The notes below the pieces were generated by a model. It did no database searches, was not told the DNA's origin, and saw nothing but the letters and a program-made list of their open reading frames with translations. A DNA stretch of 60,000 nt from Adiantum capillus-veneris (taxonomy: Eukaryota; Streptophyta; Polypodiopsida; Polypodiales; Pteridaceae): the NCBI GenBank assembly GCA_014529385.2, contig CM043969.1:30090946-30150945 (forward strand). Reading direction: 5' to 3'. Both the position numbers and the translations under genes were made by a program. Below, piece after piece: positions 10,772 to 22,741 of this stretch; position 1 is the first letter of the stretch; the number at the start of each line of letters is the position of its first letter.

Positions 10772-11890
10772 TTGTACGGTGGCAGATTTGTGCTACCACA
10801 GCAGCAGGAAGCAGTATTAGAGGAAGTCCATACTGGTATTGCGGGAGGTCACTTTGCAGCATTAATCACAGCTCAAAAGGTTCTCCAATCTGGATTATGG
10901 TGGCCCACATTGTTTCAGGATGCGAGAAATTATGTGCAACAGTGTGATGTGTGTCAGCGGTTGGGGCAACCTACCAAATGGTCCGGAATGCCTTTTCAGT
11001 CCGTTCTGCCCTTGGAGCCTTTTCAAAAGTGGGGTTTGGATTTTGTTGGTCCTTTTAAACCAGTGGCAGCTCACACAGGTAATAAATATATTTTGACAGC
11101 CACGGATTATGCTACCAAATGGGTGGAGGCATGGCCTTTGAGAGATAACACTGCAGTTTCTGTGGCGGGATGCTTATATAAGGATATCTTTTCTAGATAT
11201 GGCTGCCCTATTGAGCTCGTTAGTGACAGGGGAAGTCATTTTTTTAATAAGGTGATGGAGAGAATGCTACGGTTTTATTTTATAGTGCACAAGAAATCTT
11301 CTCCATATTATCCTCAGGCGAATGGGCAAGCAGAATCAACTAATAAGCAATTGATTCATATTTTAACAAAGTTAGTGAATATGCATCGAACGGATTGGGA
11401 TGTGAAACTTCCTTCCGCCTTATGGGCCTATCGGACGGCTTATAAAGTGGCAACGGGATTGACTCCTTTTAAGTTGGCACTTGGCATGAAGGCAATCACC
11501 CCGGTGGAGCATGTGATCCCGAGTCTGCGGATGCTGATTGCGGATCGGCTTCTTCCTGATGATTTTGTGATTTATCGATTGGATGTTTTGTAGGAACTGG
11601 ACGAAGAGCAGATGAATAGCTTTGCGGTGTTGCAGGATCTGCAGTCTAGGTGGAAACAATGGCTGGATCGCCCGAAAGCACGGCAATTTGTTCAGGGACA
11701 GCTTGTCCTTGTCTTTAATTCCCGCCTCGGGAAGATGCCGAGGAAGCTTAAATTACGGTGGTCAGGACCATTCTAGATTTTTCAAGCATGCGGGCCCATC
11801 TCTTTTTATTTGGTAGATTTACAGGGGGAGGTTATTTCTGTACTGGTCAATGGTTTCAGACTGTGCCATTATGTTTCACCTACCCCGATT
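10772..11890 (+). pseudogene. element D integrase
   Basis: DDE integrase that would insert the cDNA into the nuclear genome. Zinc-binding HHCC region: HTGIAGGHF and CDVCQRLG. Catalytic triad: KWGLDFVGPF (D), LVSDRGSHFF (D), and PQANGQAESTNK (E). Then LWAYRTAYKVATGLTP and, after in-frame stops at 11591 (TAG) and 11774 (TAG), a C-terminal module with RKLKLRWSGPF. The catalytic core (10772-11590) is open and its key residues are all present. Only the C-terminal third is interrupted. Confidence 0.85.
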
Positions 11891-12045
11891 TAGTGTCCCT
11901 TTGCTGTGGTACAAGAGCCGGAAGCCACCCTAATCATGATTGGGGATTCTTTTTCATGCAATCTTGGAAAGAGGGAAAGGAACTATGATGGCTGCGACAC
12001 CATGGATCGCCCTATTTTGGGAACTCATTGTGAAAGGGTTACTAC

Positions 12046-13913
12046 ATGCAGACGCTTCTTATTGTGTTTCTCCTATTTCGTGTGTCGCGCGCTCTTAGTT
12101 CTATACTCTCTACTCCTTCATATCATTGCCGCCATGACAGCTTTCCTCCTGCAATGTATTCCTTTCACTCTTGTACAACAGCTAGCGCTTCGACGAGTGG
12201 ACGCATGGCTGCAAGACTTGCGGCTACGTGTGTTCGCCAACTTGGTTGGCAAGGGATACCAGTTCACCCGTAGGCATCACGTTTGATTGAGCAACTGGCT
12301 GCTGGCTATATTGTGGTGCTGAATAATCAACAGATTCAGTTGACAGCAGAAAGGATCTCCAGGTGTTGCTCTTTGCCCAACGATGGCGTGGTGCGCACCT
12401 CTCATGTGATCGCTGCTGCAGATGTCGAGCATGAGTTTGTCTTGAAAGTAAAAGGGGAGTATAAGCTTTCAGGGTTGTCAGATGTAGCAACCAGGGATGC
12501 GTATCCATGGTTTCTCGAGGAGATTTGGCTACAAGCCAAAACCTATACGATTTCGACCCGAGCAAGAAATGTTTTGTATTCGGCCAATTTTGTGTCAGTA
12601 GCTTGGGAAGCGGTTGTCAGAGAACGACTGCTGGTGGAGTGCCAAAGAGTGATGGCACAGTTGGGGAGAAATACCACAACCAATACAAAAGTTGGCCAAC
12701 TGCTCACATTGATTTTTCCTTTAAGAGAAGTTTTTCCTCTTGCCCTGCGTCCTCTCTACCACTTTAAAGATGATCGATTGGTGGTCCAAGGAACTATTGC
12801 TCCTCTGTCGCAAACGCCAAGTTTGCAGTGCCTGCTGAGAAGGAAACACAGTAGCAGCATGTTGGCACTGGGGATTTGCCGGGTCCATCGACAGCAGTGG
12901 TATCCTCTGGAACCCATGAGATGGCTACTGCAGGTGCAGGATCAGCAAACCACAAGCGCGGCAGGGAGGAACAACAATTTTCTACACCACCTCGGGCAGC
13001 TGCATCTCTTGTTTCGGAGGATTCTGCGGTGGCTCACTGGCGCTGCCGAATGCAGGAGAGAGTGGGCAGTGCTACTCCGATGAGGACGGGCTCTACAGTT
13101 GCGGATGTTCGTGCTCAACCGAAACCTTCTGGCACTACCAATGCGGCTGCCTCGATGGGAGATATTGTTCCCGCCGCGCTACCCTGGGAGGCTACGGCAG
13201 TGACCCCCGCTGACCAATTACAGGCAGGTGGCACTTTTTTGAACAGACTTGCAGAGTCTATTCGTGCAGCCTGGTCAGCCCCCGCCACAGAGGGAAGAGT
13301 AAATGAGTTGGAAGTGCAGGTAGCGGCCTGGCAGACTCACATTCCCGAGTTGTCCACTCAAAATGAGGAGTTGACTGCAACAACTCGCCAGCAAGGGGAA
13401 GAAATACAGATGTTACGAGGGGCTAATTCGGAGTTTGTGGCCTCTATTAAATAAGAACTTCTTCAGTTCAGAATGCAGCATAGCCTGGCCTCATACTTAG
13501 CCTCGCACCCTGGTGATGTAGTGATTAATATGAATGATTTTGATGCGTTGGCAGTGGAGATGCAAGAGGATCTCCATGTTTTTTTGGATAATCAACTGCA
13601 AAGCTGGAGCACAGGCTTCGCTGCTGAGGTGAGAGCACAACCACCCACTCAGCAGGTTGTGGTGCAACAACCCGAGTCATCCAACACAGACAGAGGTAAG
13701 AGTGTTGTTCCCAAGGGTTTTGATGTTTCTGATTGGGCACAAGCTACAGAGGATTGTGTTGAAGCCCAGGCTCATGTATCTCGTTTGCATAAAATGATTC
13801 ATCGATTTCGTAAGGAGCGGCGCAGGGTCTGTTTTTGGGTGGAGACCTTGGCTCATTCTTTTTCTCTTAGTCTACCACCTTGCCCTCCATTTTGGTCTGC
13901 TCTGAATAGATAA
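12046..13913 (+). pseudogene. element D extra 3' ORF with coiled coil (ORF3)
   Basis: About 620 codons of near-continuous plus-strand coding potential between integrase and the 3' LTR. One frame runs from about 12046 to about 12760 (TAG at 12271), and another from about 12768 to 13913 (two stops near 12850 and TAA at 13452). The first part (RLIEQLAAGYIVVLNNQQ, QIQLTAERISRCCSLP, TKVGQLLTLIF) loosely resembles the putative plant transposon protein domain found in extra ORFs of some plant elements. That link is a guess. The second part has a heptad-like stretch (QVAAWQTHIPELSTQNEEL) and polar linkers. Its role in transposition is unknown. Confidence 0.5.
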
Positions 13914-14196
13914 CTTTCTCACTATTATCCTTTACATACACCTCTTGCTCCTTTGCCATAGGTGCCTCAACTGATTTCTTTGCCAACGCAGTTTATTACT
14001 TGGGCTCCCTCGCCAGAACATATTAAGATAGATCCACATCTTTTGGATGAGGTCTATCAGGCACACACTGCAGATTTTAGAGGCTTTAGCTACATTGATA
14101 TTTCCTCTTCACCAGAGAAGGGTGCAGATCAACAATCGGAACCTTCTAACCGGAAGGGTTTATTGTGGGTTTGCGCAATCCACCGTGCGTGCCAGG
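13914..14196 (+). other. element D region between ORF3 and the 3' LTR
   Basis: Short 3' segment with open frames that do not extend ORF3 clearly. It should contain the polypurine tract, but no convincing purine run sits directly at 14196. The bases just before the LTR (CGTGCGTGCCAGG) are a poor match. Confidence 0.35.
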
Positions 14197-14517
14197 TGTT
14201 ACGGCATTATCCGCGCATGCGGTTCTGCGGTCCTACAGAGGTTTGGACACTGCGAATCAGGAGTCATGCGGTATGCGGCATACGTAGCGGCAGTTCTTCA
14301 AAGGATATCATGGGACAGGAGTGTGTGCAGCGTTCCCGATCTACACTGGAGCAGCGGTTGTATATGGAGGGGCATACCTGTCTTTTGATGTAACTCAGCC
14401 AATCTCTAGGATATTCATGGCATCTACTGTTGTAACTCTGTGTCTGGATCACACATGAATGAAGCAAGAGGTGTTATGTGCTTGCGTACTGTGTACTTAC
14501 TTCTATTGTCATTCTAT
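14197..14517 (+). repeat. 3' LTR of element D
   Basis: Matches 6011-6323 with scattered substitutions and small indels, which marks the element as not very recent. It starts TGTTACGG. The copy stops at 14517, before the region that appears to end the 5' LTR. Confidence 0.75.
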
Positions 14518-14574
14518 AACTCATGAAAAATATTCTTGATTCCATAGAACTAAGTCTTCTTCAAATTTTCTTTC

Positions 14575-15991
14575 TTAACATTCAACAAACCAAGCAACTA
14601 ATTCATGACTAGCAACACATCCCCTTTTGCAATGACCCTCCTTCGATCCAAACTCAACACACTGCTTCAACCCAAGGAAAAGCGTGGGATACTCAGCCTC
14701 ATTGTTACTTTCAACTTCATCAAGACCATAAGCTCTAGAAAATACTACATAGCCTTTTTGGTTTTCAATGATTAACCCACCACTTGCCTTCTGAAGAACT
14801 TTGTATGCACCATCAAACATCATTGTATATGCATTTGTGATATCCGCTTCCTCTTCGTGATCATCTTTGTCAATTCTTGGGTAAGATGGGAGCTCCCCTC
14901 CCTTGTGTACCACTATGTCTTCCAAGTGAGATTTAACGGAATGATCCATTTTAAACTCAAACTGATACTCTTGAAGCTCCAAAGAACACTTTAAGATGCG
15001 CTTTCTAGGCTTCGAATGCTGGTGACTGCATCTGGTAAAAGGTTTGATGTTGTGAGCACATAGAACTTTTGGGACAACTGATATGTTTTGAACTTGCGAC
15101 AAGCAAGAACCAAGGCGAAGACCCAATATTCCACTTCTGTGTAGGAGAACTCGCTTACATTCTTCATCTTGCTCTCAAAATGGATTGGCTTGAAGTTTCT
15201 TCCCAGCTTTTGTAAGAGCACCGACCCAAAAGCTACTCACCCCACACTAATAGATACATAGAAAATTGATTGCAAGTCAGGAGGAGTCATTGTTGGTAAA
15301 GCACACAATACCTCCTTGATATCATCAAAAGTCTATTGCACGTCTTCATTCCACTCAAACCTTTGAACTCTTTGAGTCAATTTTTTGGAGAGGCTACATA
15401 TAATGACATAGCATCCAGAAAAAATGTGACAAGTACCTGAGCTTATGTAGAAAGGATGCCAAGTCCTTTGTGTTGCTCGACTGATCCATAAGCAAAAAAG
15501 CGTTGATTTTCTATGGATTGGCTTCTATTACATTTTGGAAAACCACATGTCCTAGAAAATGGACTTTGGCATGAGCAAACTTACACTTCTTTGGGTCAAG
15601 TTGCCCACCCTCTTGTTGAAGCCTTCCAAAACTCAACCTCAGATTCTCCAAAATGTGTGACCTTGGAGCTATAACATCCAATGTCATCCATGAAAACTCG
15701 AATGAACTTACCCAAGTAGGGACCAAACACTCTATTCATCCACCCTTGGAAGGTAGCATATGCATTAACCAGCCCAAAAGGCATTCTTTTGTACGCAAAA
15801 CAACCCCAAGGACTAATGAAGGTTGTCTTCAATCTATGTTCAATCGCTATCAAGATCTGAAAGAATCCAAAGAATCCATCCATGATTGAGTAGCATTCAT
15901 GACCTACAACCTGAGTGAGGATTTCATCCAGGAAGGGTAGTAAGACCATATATAGATAAGGTGCAAAAATATCAATTCCTAGGTTGGACAA
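14575..15991 (-). pseudogene. Ty3 Tat-like RT/RNase H fragment
   Basis: Decayed pol on the minus strand. From 15991 downward: LLPFLDEILTQVVGHECYS, SPWGCFAYKRMPFGLVNA, and the active site RVFMDDI (FMDD). After a frame change come DPKKCKFAHAKVHFLGHVV, the RNase H connection (FSYTEVEYWVFALVLAC), and a plant-type second RNase H with MMFDGAYKVLQKASGG and ESNNEAEYPTLFLGLKQC. The second RNase H (FDGA...NNEAEY) is the feature of Tat-like elements and is shared with element B. Multiple shifts are present; no LTRs were found. Confidence 0.75.
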
Positions 15992-16109
15992 CTTTTAATA
16001 TATCATGTTTGTAGTAATGAGATCTTGTTTAAAACATCAATTCAGCTAAGATATCATTCCACTTTATGCACATATAGTACAGAGTGAGAGCAACATTGGA
16101 CATGAAACT

Positions 16110-19080
16110 CCATGTTTTTAGCCAATTGGACCATTAGAAGACTAGGACAATGCATCCCTTGTCATTGTCTATGCTCTATTTGTCCTACCTACAATCTAGC
16201 TTAACACGGAGAACTTCCATTCTTGTCCATGCCAAGGTCAAAGTGAGTACCTAAATTTTTTGTTCAAGGTCCACCACTTGTCCAAGATACGACCCAAAAC
16301 TGCCTTGTGCATGAAATTGAAGCAATGTCCACCTCTAGTCTAGAACTTCTTCACTTGAGACAAGTGTCATATAGAGAACATGTAGCATATGATGGAGCTT
16401 GATTGAGCATAGATCCACCACATGGCCAAGCTTGGCTCCACTGAAACTGGGGCAGAAGCAAGATTTACCATATGTCCAAACCAAGCTCCATTAAAACATG
16501 AAGACCCATGCCTTGTTGTACATTGGGTTTCTTGTTTTAAGGTCCACCATATGTTCAAGCAACAGTTCGTAGATAGTAGATGGTTTATTCTAATAGTCCA
16601 CCCATGCCTAGTCTTAGAGATGCAAGGTGTACCACTTGTTTAAGATGTCCATGGATAATAATATAAGGTCCACCACTTATCTGTCCTAGTATGTAGGTGC
16701 AAGGTCCAACCTTCAAGGCTATATCTAGAATGGTTTTTCTTTTTCACCACCTAGATAACCCATGATATATTGTCCATGCAGGATTTTTTTTGAAGGTCCA
16801 CCACTGGTCCAAGCTAGCTCCATTGGAACATGGATAGAAGCAAAGCCCCACCGTCTATCCCATATAAGATTCTTTGAAGCATGGAGAGAAGCAAGTCAGC
16901 CACTTGGTCAAGTTAGGCTCCATTGAAATTGGAAGAGAATCAATTTTTACCATACGCTCAAACTAGGCTCCATTGAAATTGGAAGAGAATCAATTTTTAC
17001 CATACGCTCAAACTAGGCTCCATTGAAATTGGAAGAGAATCAATTTTTACCATACGCTCAAACTAGGCTCCATTGAAATTGGAAGAGAATCAAATTTTAC
17101 AATACGCTCAAACTAGGATCCACTAAAACATGAAAAACCCATGCTATGGTGTACATTGAGTTTCTTTTTTTGAGGTCCATCTCTTGTCCAAGATACACCT
17201 TATAGACAATAAATAATTTAGTCTAATAGTCCACAACTTGCTTAATCTTAGAGAAGTAGGGTTTAGCTTTGGTCTAAGATGGGCATGGAAAAAGAATAGA
17301 AGGTCCACAACTTCTCCATCCTTGCATCTATGTGTAAGGTGCACCATTTGTCCAGCTTGTAAGGCTATATCTTGCAAAGTCCACCACTTGTCCATCCTTG
17401 TATCTATGTGCAAGTTCACCACCAGTTTTCAAACCTATAAGCATGTACCTTGAATAGTTTTTTTTCACCACTTGGATAACTAACCCATGATATATTGTCC
17501 ATGAGGGATTTCTCTTGCAAGGTCCACCATTTTCCAAACTAGCTTCATTGGAGCAAGGATAGAAACAAAGCTCTACCTCCTATTCCATTTATGATTCTTT
17601 AAGACATTGAGAGAAGCAAGCTCTACCACTTGTCCAAGCTAGGATCCATTCAAATTGGGATGGACACAAGATTTATCATATGTCCAAACTAGGATCTACT
17701 AAAACATGGAAACCTATGCTATGTTGTACATTGGGTTTCCTTCTTTCAAGGTCCACCGCTTGTCCAAGCTACACTTCATAGATAATGGATGGTTTAGTCT
17801 AGCAATTCACAACCTGCCTAGCCTTAAAAATGAAAGGTATATTTCTTGTATAATATGGGCTTGGGAAAACAATAGAAGGTTCACCACTTGTCCATCCTAG
17901 TATCTAGCAAGGTCCACCACTTGTCTAACCTATAAGACTACACCTTGAATGAGTTTTCTTTCACCACCATGATAATCCAAGATATGCTATCCATGATAGG
18001 TTTTGTTTGAAGGGCCACCACATGTCCGAGCTAGCTTTTTTGGAACACTGATATAAGCTAACCTCCATTGTCTAGCCCATCTATGGTTCTTTGAAACATG
18101 GAGAGAGACAAGCTTTAGTACTTGGCCAAGCTATGATCAATAAGACTAGTATAGAAGCAAGATTTAACATATTTCCAAAATAGCCTCATTAAGACATGGA
18201 TAACCCGTGCTATGTTGTACATTTGATTTTTGGTTTTAAGGTCCACCACTTGTTCAAACTACACCTTCATAGATAGTAGATGATTTAGTTTAGAAGTCCA
18301 CGATGTGCCCAACCTTCAAGATACAAGGTAAATATCTAATCTAAGATGGGAATGAAAAAATATTAGAAAGTTCACTACTTGTCTATCCTAGTATCTAGGT
18401 GCAAGGTCCACCACTTGTCCAACCTCTTAGCTTATATCTTTAATGGTTTTTTTTTCACCGCCTTGATAATGCATGATATGTTGTCCATGGGGGTTTTCGT
18501 TTGATGCTCTAGCAGTTTTCCAAGGTAGCTCCATTGGAACATGGATAGAAGAAAAGATCCACCATCACTCCCATCTATGCTTCTTTGAAGCATGGAGAGA
18601 AGCAAGATCCATTGCTTGGCCAAGCTAGGCTCCCCTGAATCTGGTAGAGAAGAAAGCTTTACTAGTGTCCAAATTAGGCTCCATTCAAATATGGAGAACC
18701 ATGTTGTACATCGGGTTTCTTGTTTCAAGGTCCACCACTTGTCCAAGCTACATTCTATACATTGTAGATTTTTTACCCCATCCCATGTTTGTAGCCAATT
18801 ACACCATTAGAAGACTAGTACATTGGATCCCTTATCTTTTTCTATGCTCTATTATCTTATCTATAGCTTATCTTAGCACAAAGAGCTTGGTTTGAAGACC
18901 CACAAGTTTTCCAAGCTGATGTCAAAGTGAGTACCTAAAATTTTTGTTCAAGGTCCACCACTTGTCCAAGCTAGGAACCATTGAGCAGTACAATCCACTT
19001 GTGTATGACACTGAAGTAACATCCCGTCTAATTTAGGACTTCTTCATGTGAGGCATGAGCTATACATAGAAAATGTAACA
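16110..19080. repeat. degenerate satellite-like array, block S1
   Basis: About 3 kb built from variants of one sequence family whose hallmark is CCACCACTTGTCCAAGCT. Landmarks such as a CCATGATATATTGTCC-like motif recur near 16755, 17490, 17970 and 18470, giving units of about 480-740 bp. Each unit carries the phrases GAAACATGGAGAGAAGCAAG, CATGCTATGTTGTACATTG and TAGTCTAGTAGTCCACAA in the same order. The first part (16110-16400) recurs at 18780-19080, a longer-range duplication of about 2.65 kb. No protein is encoded. Confidence 0.75.
16915..17114. repeat. four 50-bp tandem repeats inside the satellite
   Basis: The phrase CATTGAAATTGGAAGAGAAT starts at 16921, 16971, 17021 and 17071, an exact 50-base period. 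The copies are almost identical, far more alike than the surrounding ~500-bp units, so this is a recent local expansion. Confidence 0.95.
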
Positions 19081-19989
19081 TATTCTCTCTTGCATCATAG
19101 GAGGGTTGGTTTTATGGTGCATCTGTCCAATATAGGCTTCCTTGACTTTTGGAGGAATACAAAGATCACCACTTGTCAAAGCTACACTCCCTTGCCTTCT
19201 TTTACATGAAGGATGCAATGATAAAATACTGAGGTAAACATTTGTGCCCAAGAAGAAGATCTATCTCACGTATGCAAATTCCATGAGCTCTACATTCCAC
19301 ACTTGCAAGTTTTAATTTGACGTCAAGCATAACTTTATCCTAGTTACAAGTAGGTTCAACCTTGAGATGGGCTAACATAGAACTACTTCAAAAAAAAGAA
19401 TTATCTTTGTTACTACATGATGATACATAGACCCCAAATCAATAAAATTAAGAACCCAAAAAACAAGGTGAACTCTAACAATACATTGGAGTATCCTTAC
19501 ACCTGGATAAACTTTTAATACATTTAAGTACCCTTAAAGTAGAGTGCACTCCATTCACACAACTTTGATCTAAAAATGCACTTTGACAATACATTAGATT
19601 CTTCTTATGTACAATAGGATGCACTCTAGTAGTACATTGAAGTCCCTTTAGAGTAGGGTGCACTCCAAAATGTTCATCAAACTAAAGCAACTTTTTCTAA
19701 AATAATGTTTTATAATATATAATCATACAAGTATTGAAAGATAGCCATTACACTAAGAAGGACATAGAGGAGATCATCTTATGATCTCCTCTAAAATAAT
19801 GTTTCTAACATTATTTTTCTAAATAATGTTTTATAATATATAATCATACAATTATTGAAAGATAGCCATTACACTAAGAAGGACATAGAGGAGATCATCT
19901 TATGACCACAAAGGAGATCATCGCTAAACATTTTTCAATGTTGTCACCTTGCCAAGTACACACTGAGGACATAATTTGTCTCAGGATCA
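19081..19989. repeat. AT-rich spacer with a 122-bp duplication
   Basis: No gene. It contains a tandem duplication with period about 122 bases (19692-19783 and 19814-19905), both copies sharing GATAGCCATTACACTAAGAA. The first copy includes a perfect palindrome at 19767-19791 (11-base arms GAGGAGATCAT, 3-base loop). Around 19480-19670 a degenerate phrase about TGCACTCTAGTAGTACATTG repeats loosely. Confidence 0.7.
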
Positions 19990-20735
19990 CTATACTGATT
20001 TATTAATTGTCTTTAAGGTAAAGTCTCTCTTGTCTCTTGCATACAGCCATCCTAGCAACCATGGAATCATTGTTTCTTGTAATAATATTTGAAGTTGCTC
20101 AGATGTTTGCCTCCACATCTTTGGAAATATAAGATATGTCTTTGGAATATTTCACATCACCCTATATGGAGTGTCATAAAAAATTAAGGTGTTCTTTGCA
20201 TCCAAATCCTCAAACATCTATTAAATATCACTCAAATTTTTGTGATAAACCCTTTTAAATCCTAACATGGTGTTTGGGTTTTGGCTATGCTTATTGCTCA
20301 TAAACACTTGAACTTTGTATAATGCTCTGGGAAACATCTTTGTGTAATGTGTTGCACTCTTTTTAGGTTATAACAACTCCATATCCATAACTCAATGTAT
20401 TCACCACAAAAATCCAAAAACATCTCTGTGTCTGGTCGAACTCCATGAAGAACTTCATCTTTTTCCTCCACAAGTCGCATGTGTTGAGGCCAAGCTGGCA
20501 TAGAATCTCCATGTTTTGTTTCAATTGTCTTGAGAAGCAATCCCTCAAGATCCAAGATAAGTACTCTTCTCATGTCCTTGTTGATAGTAAGTGGTAGGTG
20601 AAAAGGAGGTGGCTGATGCATTGGACAAGGTCTTGGATGATGTTGTCTCCGTAATTCAAAAGTTTTCTTCAAATCATTCTTACAGAAAGGCAATTTAGTT
20701 TCCTGTAATAAGATTGACTTTGAAATTGTAAACAA
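19990..20735 (-). pseudogene. FCP1/SCP-like HAD phosphatase-domain remnant, copy 2
   Basis: The frame from 20735 reads toward a HAD nucleophile motif (RRVLILDLEGLLLKT), then RPDTEMFLDFC and ELWIWSCYN as in FCP1-homology domains. After the stop at 20298 the domain goes on through stops: FKRVYHKNLSDI, DLDAKNTLIFYDTPYRVM (the usual DDSP-type motif, degraded), and MIPWLLGWLYARD. In FCP1-like enzymes the motif is DxDx(T/V); here DLEG departs from it, so catalysis is doubtful even before the stops. Known family members dephosphorylate phosphoserine proteins. Confidence 0.65.
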
Positions 20736-20989
20736 GAAAGTTTATTGTAGATGAAACAATAAAAGTGAGTTTCTATTGTCTACCCTATGGTATTATTAGA
20801 TTCCAAGGTCTATATACAACATATACATTGCTATAAACAAATATAAATAAAAAACCTAACCTTCTTTATGCTACACTCTCTCTTTGTCTGAATATCATAA
20901 GTGCCAACTAGACTTAAGTCAACTAGTAAGTACTACTTGTCAAAAGAATGATGAAAGTGTGTAAATTGTAAATCAATATTCTACTAAGA

Positions 20990-22170
20990 AATGTGTACAT
21001 CCTCTCAATTTCCATGGATAGAGATAAATGGTGGACTTTTCTTCTCTTCATTTGTCAATGGAACCTAGTTTAGATAAGTGATAAACCTTGAAATTAAACC
21101 CCCCGTGGTACAATAGATCATAAGTTGGACAAGTGAGAGGACAAAAAACACTTTATTCTATCACATAGCATGCGTGCTAAACTTTAAATCATGTGGCTAA
21201 CCTTATAGCTTGGACAAGTGGTCGACCTTTTCTCAAAGCTCCATACTTAGCTTGCACAAAATGGTGGATCTTTTCTCAGTTTTCCATGTTTAGCTTGGAC
21301 AAGTGGTGGAACTTGCTTTTCCCTATGATTTAATGGAGCCTACGCTACACAAGTGGTGGCTCTTACTTCTCATCACTCTCTCCATAAGATCCTAACTTGA
21401 CAAGGGCTAGACATTGAAAACAAACTCTACGCGATACAAGATAGAAAGAATTATTGAAAAACCAATGGACCATAAAGAGTGGTTTTTTTGAACTAGTTGC
21501 AATAGTTGGTGAATCTTGTTGTGTTCCAATGAATCCTTGCTTGGATAGATGGTGGACCTTGCTACGTTCCAAAGTCTGCTCACATACTTCAGTTAGTGCA
21601 AATTTGAAAAATGCATACTTGCAATTGTATTGGATTTAAGTGGTCTATCAATAAGAAAAATCCCTCAACCATCCTCACATCTTGATTCAATGTAGATAGA
21701 TTCAAAAAGATATATTATACTCAGGCCATGTTACATCTAGAACTTGAAGACTCTATTGAAGAGGTTTAATGTCACCTTATGGTTGATAGCTAGTAGATTC
21801 AATGTGATTTAAATCATTGAGCCTATTATGCTACAAGAGATCATAAGTAGGGTAAGTGAGAGAACAAATCACTCTTTATTATATCAATAGCATACGTGTT
21901 GGACTTTAGTGCAAGTGGATAACCTTATAGCTTGGACAAGAGGTGGACCTTTTCTCAGTTTTCCATGCTTAGTTGGACAAGTGGTGGACCTTGGTTATTC
22001 CTATGCCTTAATAGATCCTAACCTATAAAAATGGTGACTCTTACTTCTCATCACTCTCTCCATACGATCCTAGCTTGACCAGTGCTACTAAACTTTAAAA
22101 ACAAACTTTTCATGATATAAGATAAAGTGAATTATTGGAAAATCAATGGACCTTGCAAAATGGTTTCCTT
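20990..22170. repeat. satellite family in inverted orientation, block S2
   Basis: Carries the same repeat family as S1 but as its reverse complement: AGCTTGGACAAGTGGTGGA and close variants recur at about 21210, 21295, 21335, 21960 and 21985. It lies between the two FCP1-like remnants. Two halves (from about 21100 and about 21830) begin with the same phrase ending ATCATAAGT, so this block is itself a duplicate of about 730 bp. Confidence 0.7.
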
Positions 22171-22741
22171 TAGAATAATAAAGCCAAAATACTAAGATGT
22201 TGAACTTTTTTTTCCAATTAAACAAGTACAATCTAACATTAAAAAACTTTATGCTACATGAAGAGCAAGACAAAACATCACAACAATTTTGGGGAAAAAC
22301 ATAATCTTCTTTTTCATTTGTATGATTACAAATTGAGGAAATATACATCAAGAGACTGATAGACAAATTCTAGGTTGCTGCATCATTATTTTGAGTAAAG
22401 ATATCCAAATTTGTATCGATCGGACTCCATCTAGAAATAGCCTTTATGAGATCCTGCAAGACGGAATAAAAAGAAAAATATCAAATACCATGCACATAAT
22501 TATTCAAGTATGTGTATCAAGGTTTAAGACATTTAATAATACCTTAGGGGTGTTCTTTATCCAGACTTAGAAGATTGTTTTCAACTTTCACCTTATTTAT
22601 ATAAGCCCTTGCAGTGGTTGCCTTCGATGGTCCTTTTGTGGTACATCCCTATTTCCTAGCTAAAGAGATCAATTGTGGTGCCTTCATGCTTTCAATGGAT
22701 TTACCTTCCTTTTTCAAGTATCTCTTGAATTTGGGCTCTTC
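22171..22741. other. AT-rich spacer
   Basis: No supported gene. Short minus-strand open frames here are AT-rich and lack recognisable motifs. It may be intron or 3' sequence of the FCP1-like remnant. Confidence 0.4.

Larger units (their letters stand above)
6011..14517 (+). mobile_element. Ty3/gypsy element D with an extra 3' ORF
   Basis: A plus-strand LTR retrotransposon with gag, zinc knuckles, protease, RT, RNase H, integrase, then about 2 kb with an additional ORF before the 3' LTR. The LTRs match over 6011-6323 and 14197-14517. AACT flanks both ends (6007-6010 and 14518-14521) and could be a 4-base target duplication. It is less certain than for elements A and B, because the 5' LTR probably extends further (to 6403) than the 3' copy. 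Several nonsense codons and at least three frameshifts make it non-autonomous. Confidence 0.85.

Noticed and set aside
6007-14521. AACT as the definite target duplication of element D
   Set aside because: It matches, but it requires LTRs ending CTAT. The 5' LTR has a more canonical end at 6403, so the 4-base match could be chance. Reported only as possible.
16915-17114. CRISPR-like regular repeat spacing
   Set aside because: The 50-bp units are contiguous with no unique spacers and lie in a plant satellite; this is an ordinary tandem repeat.
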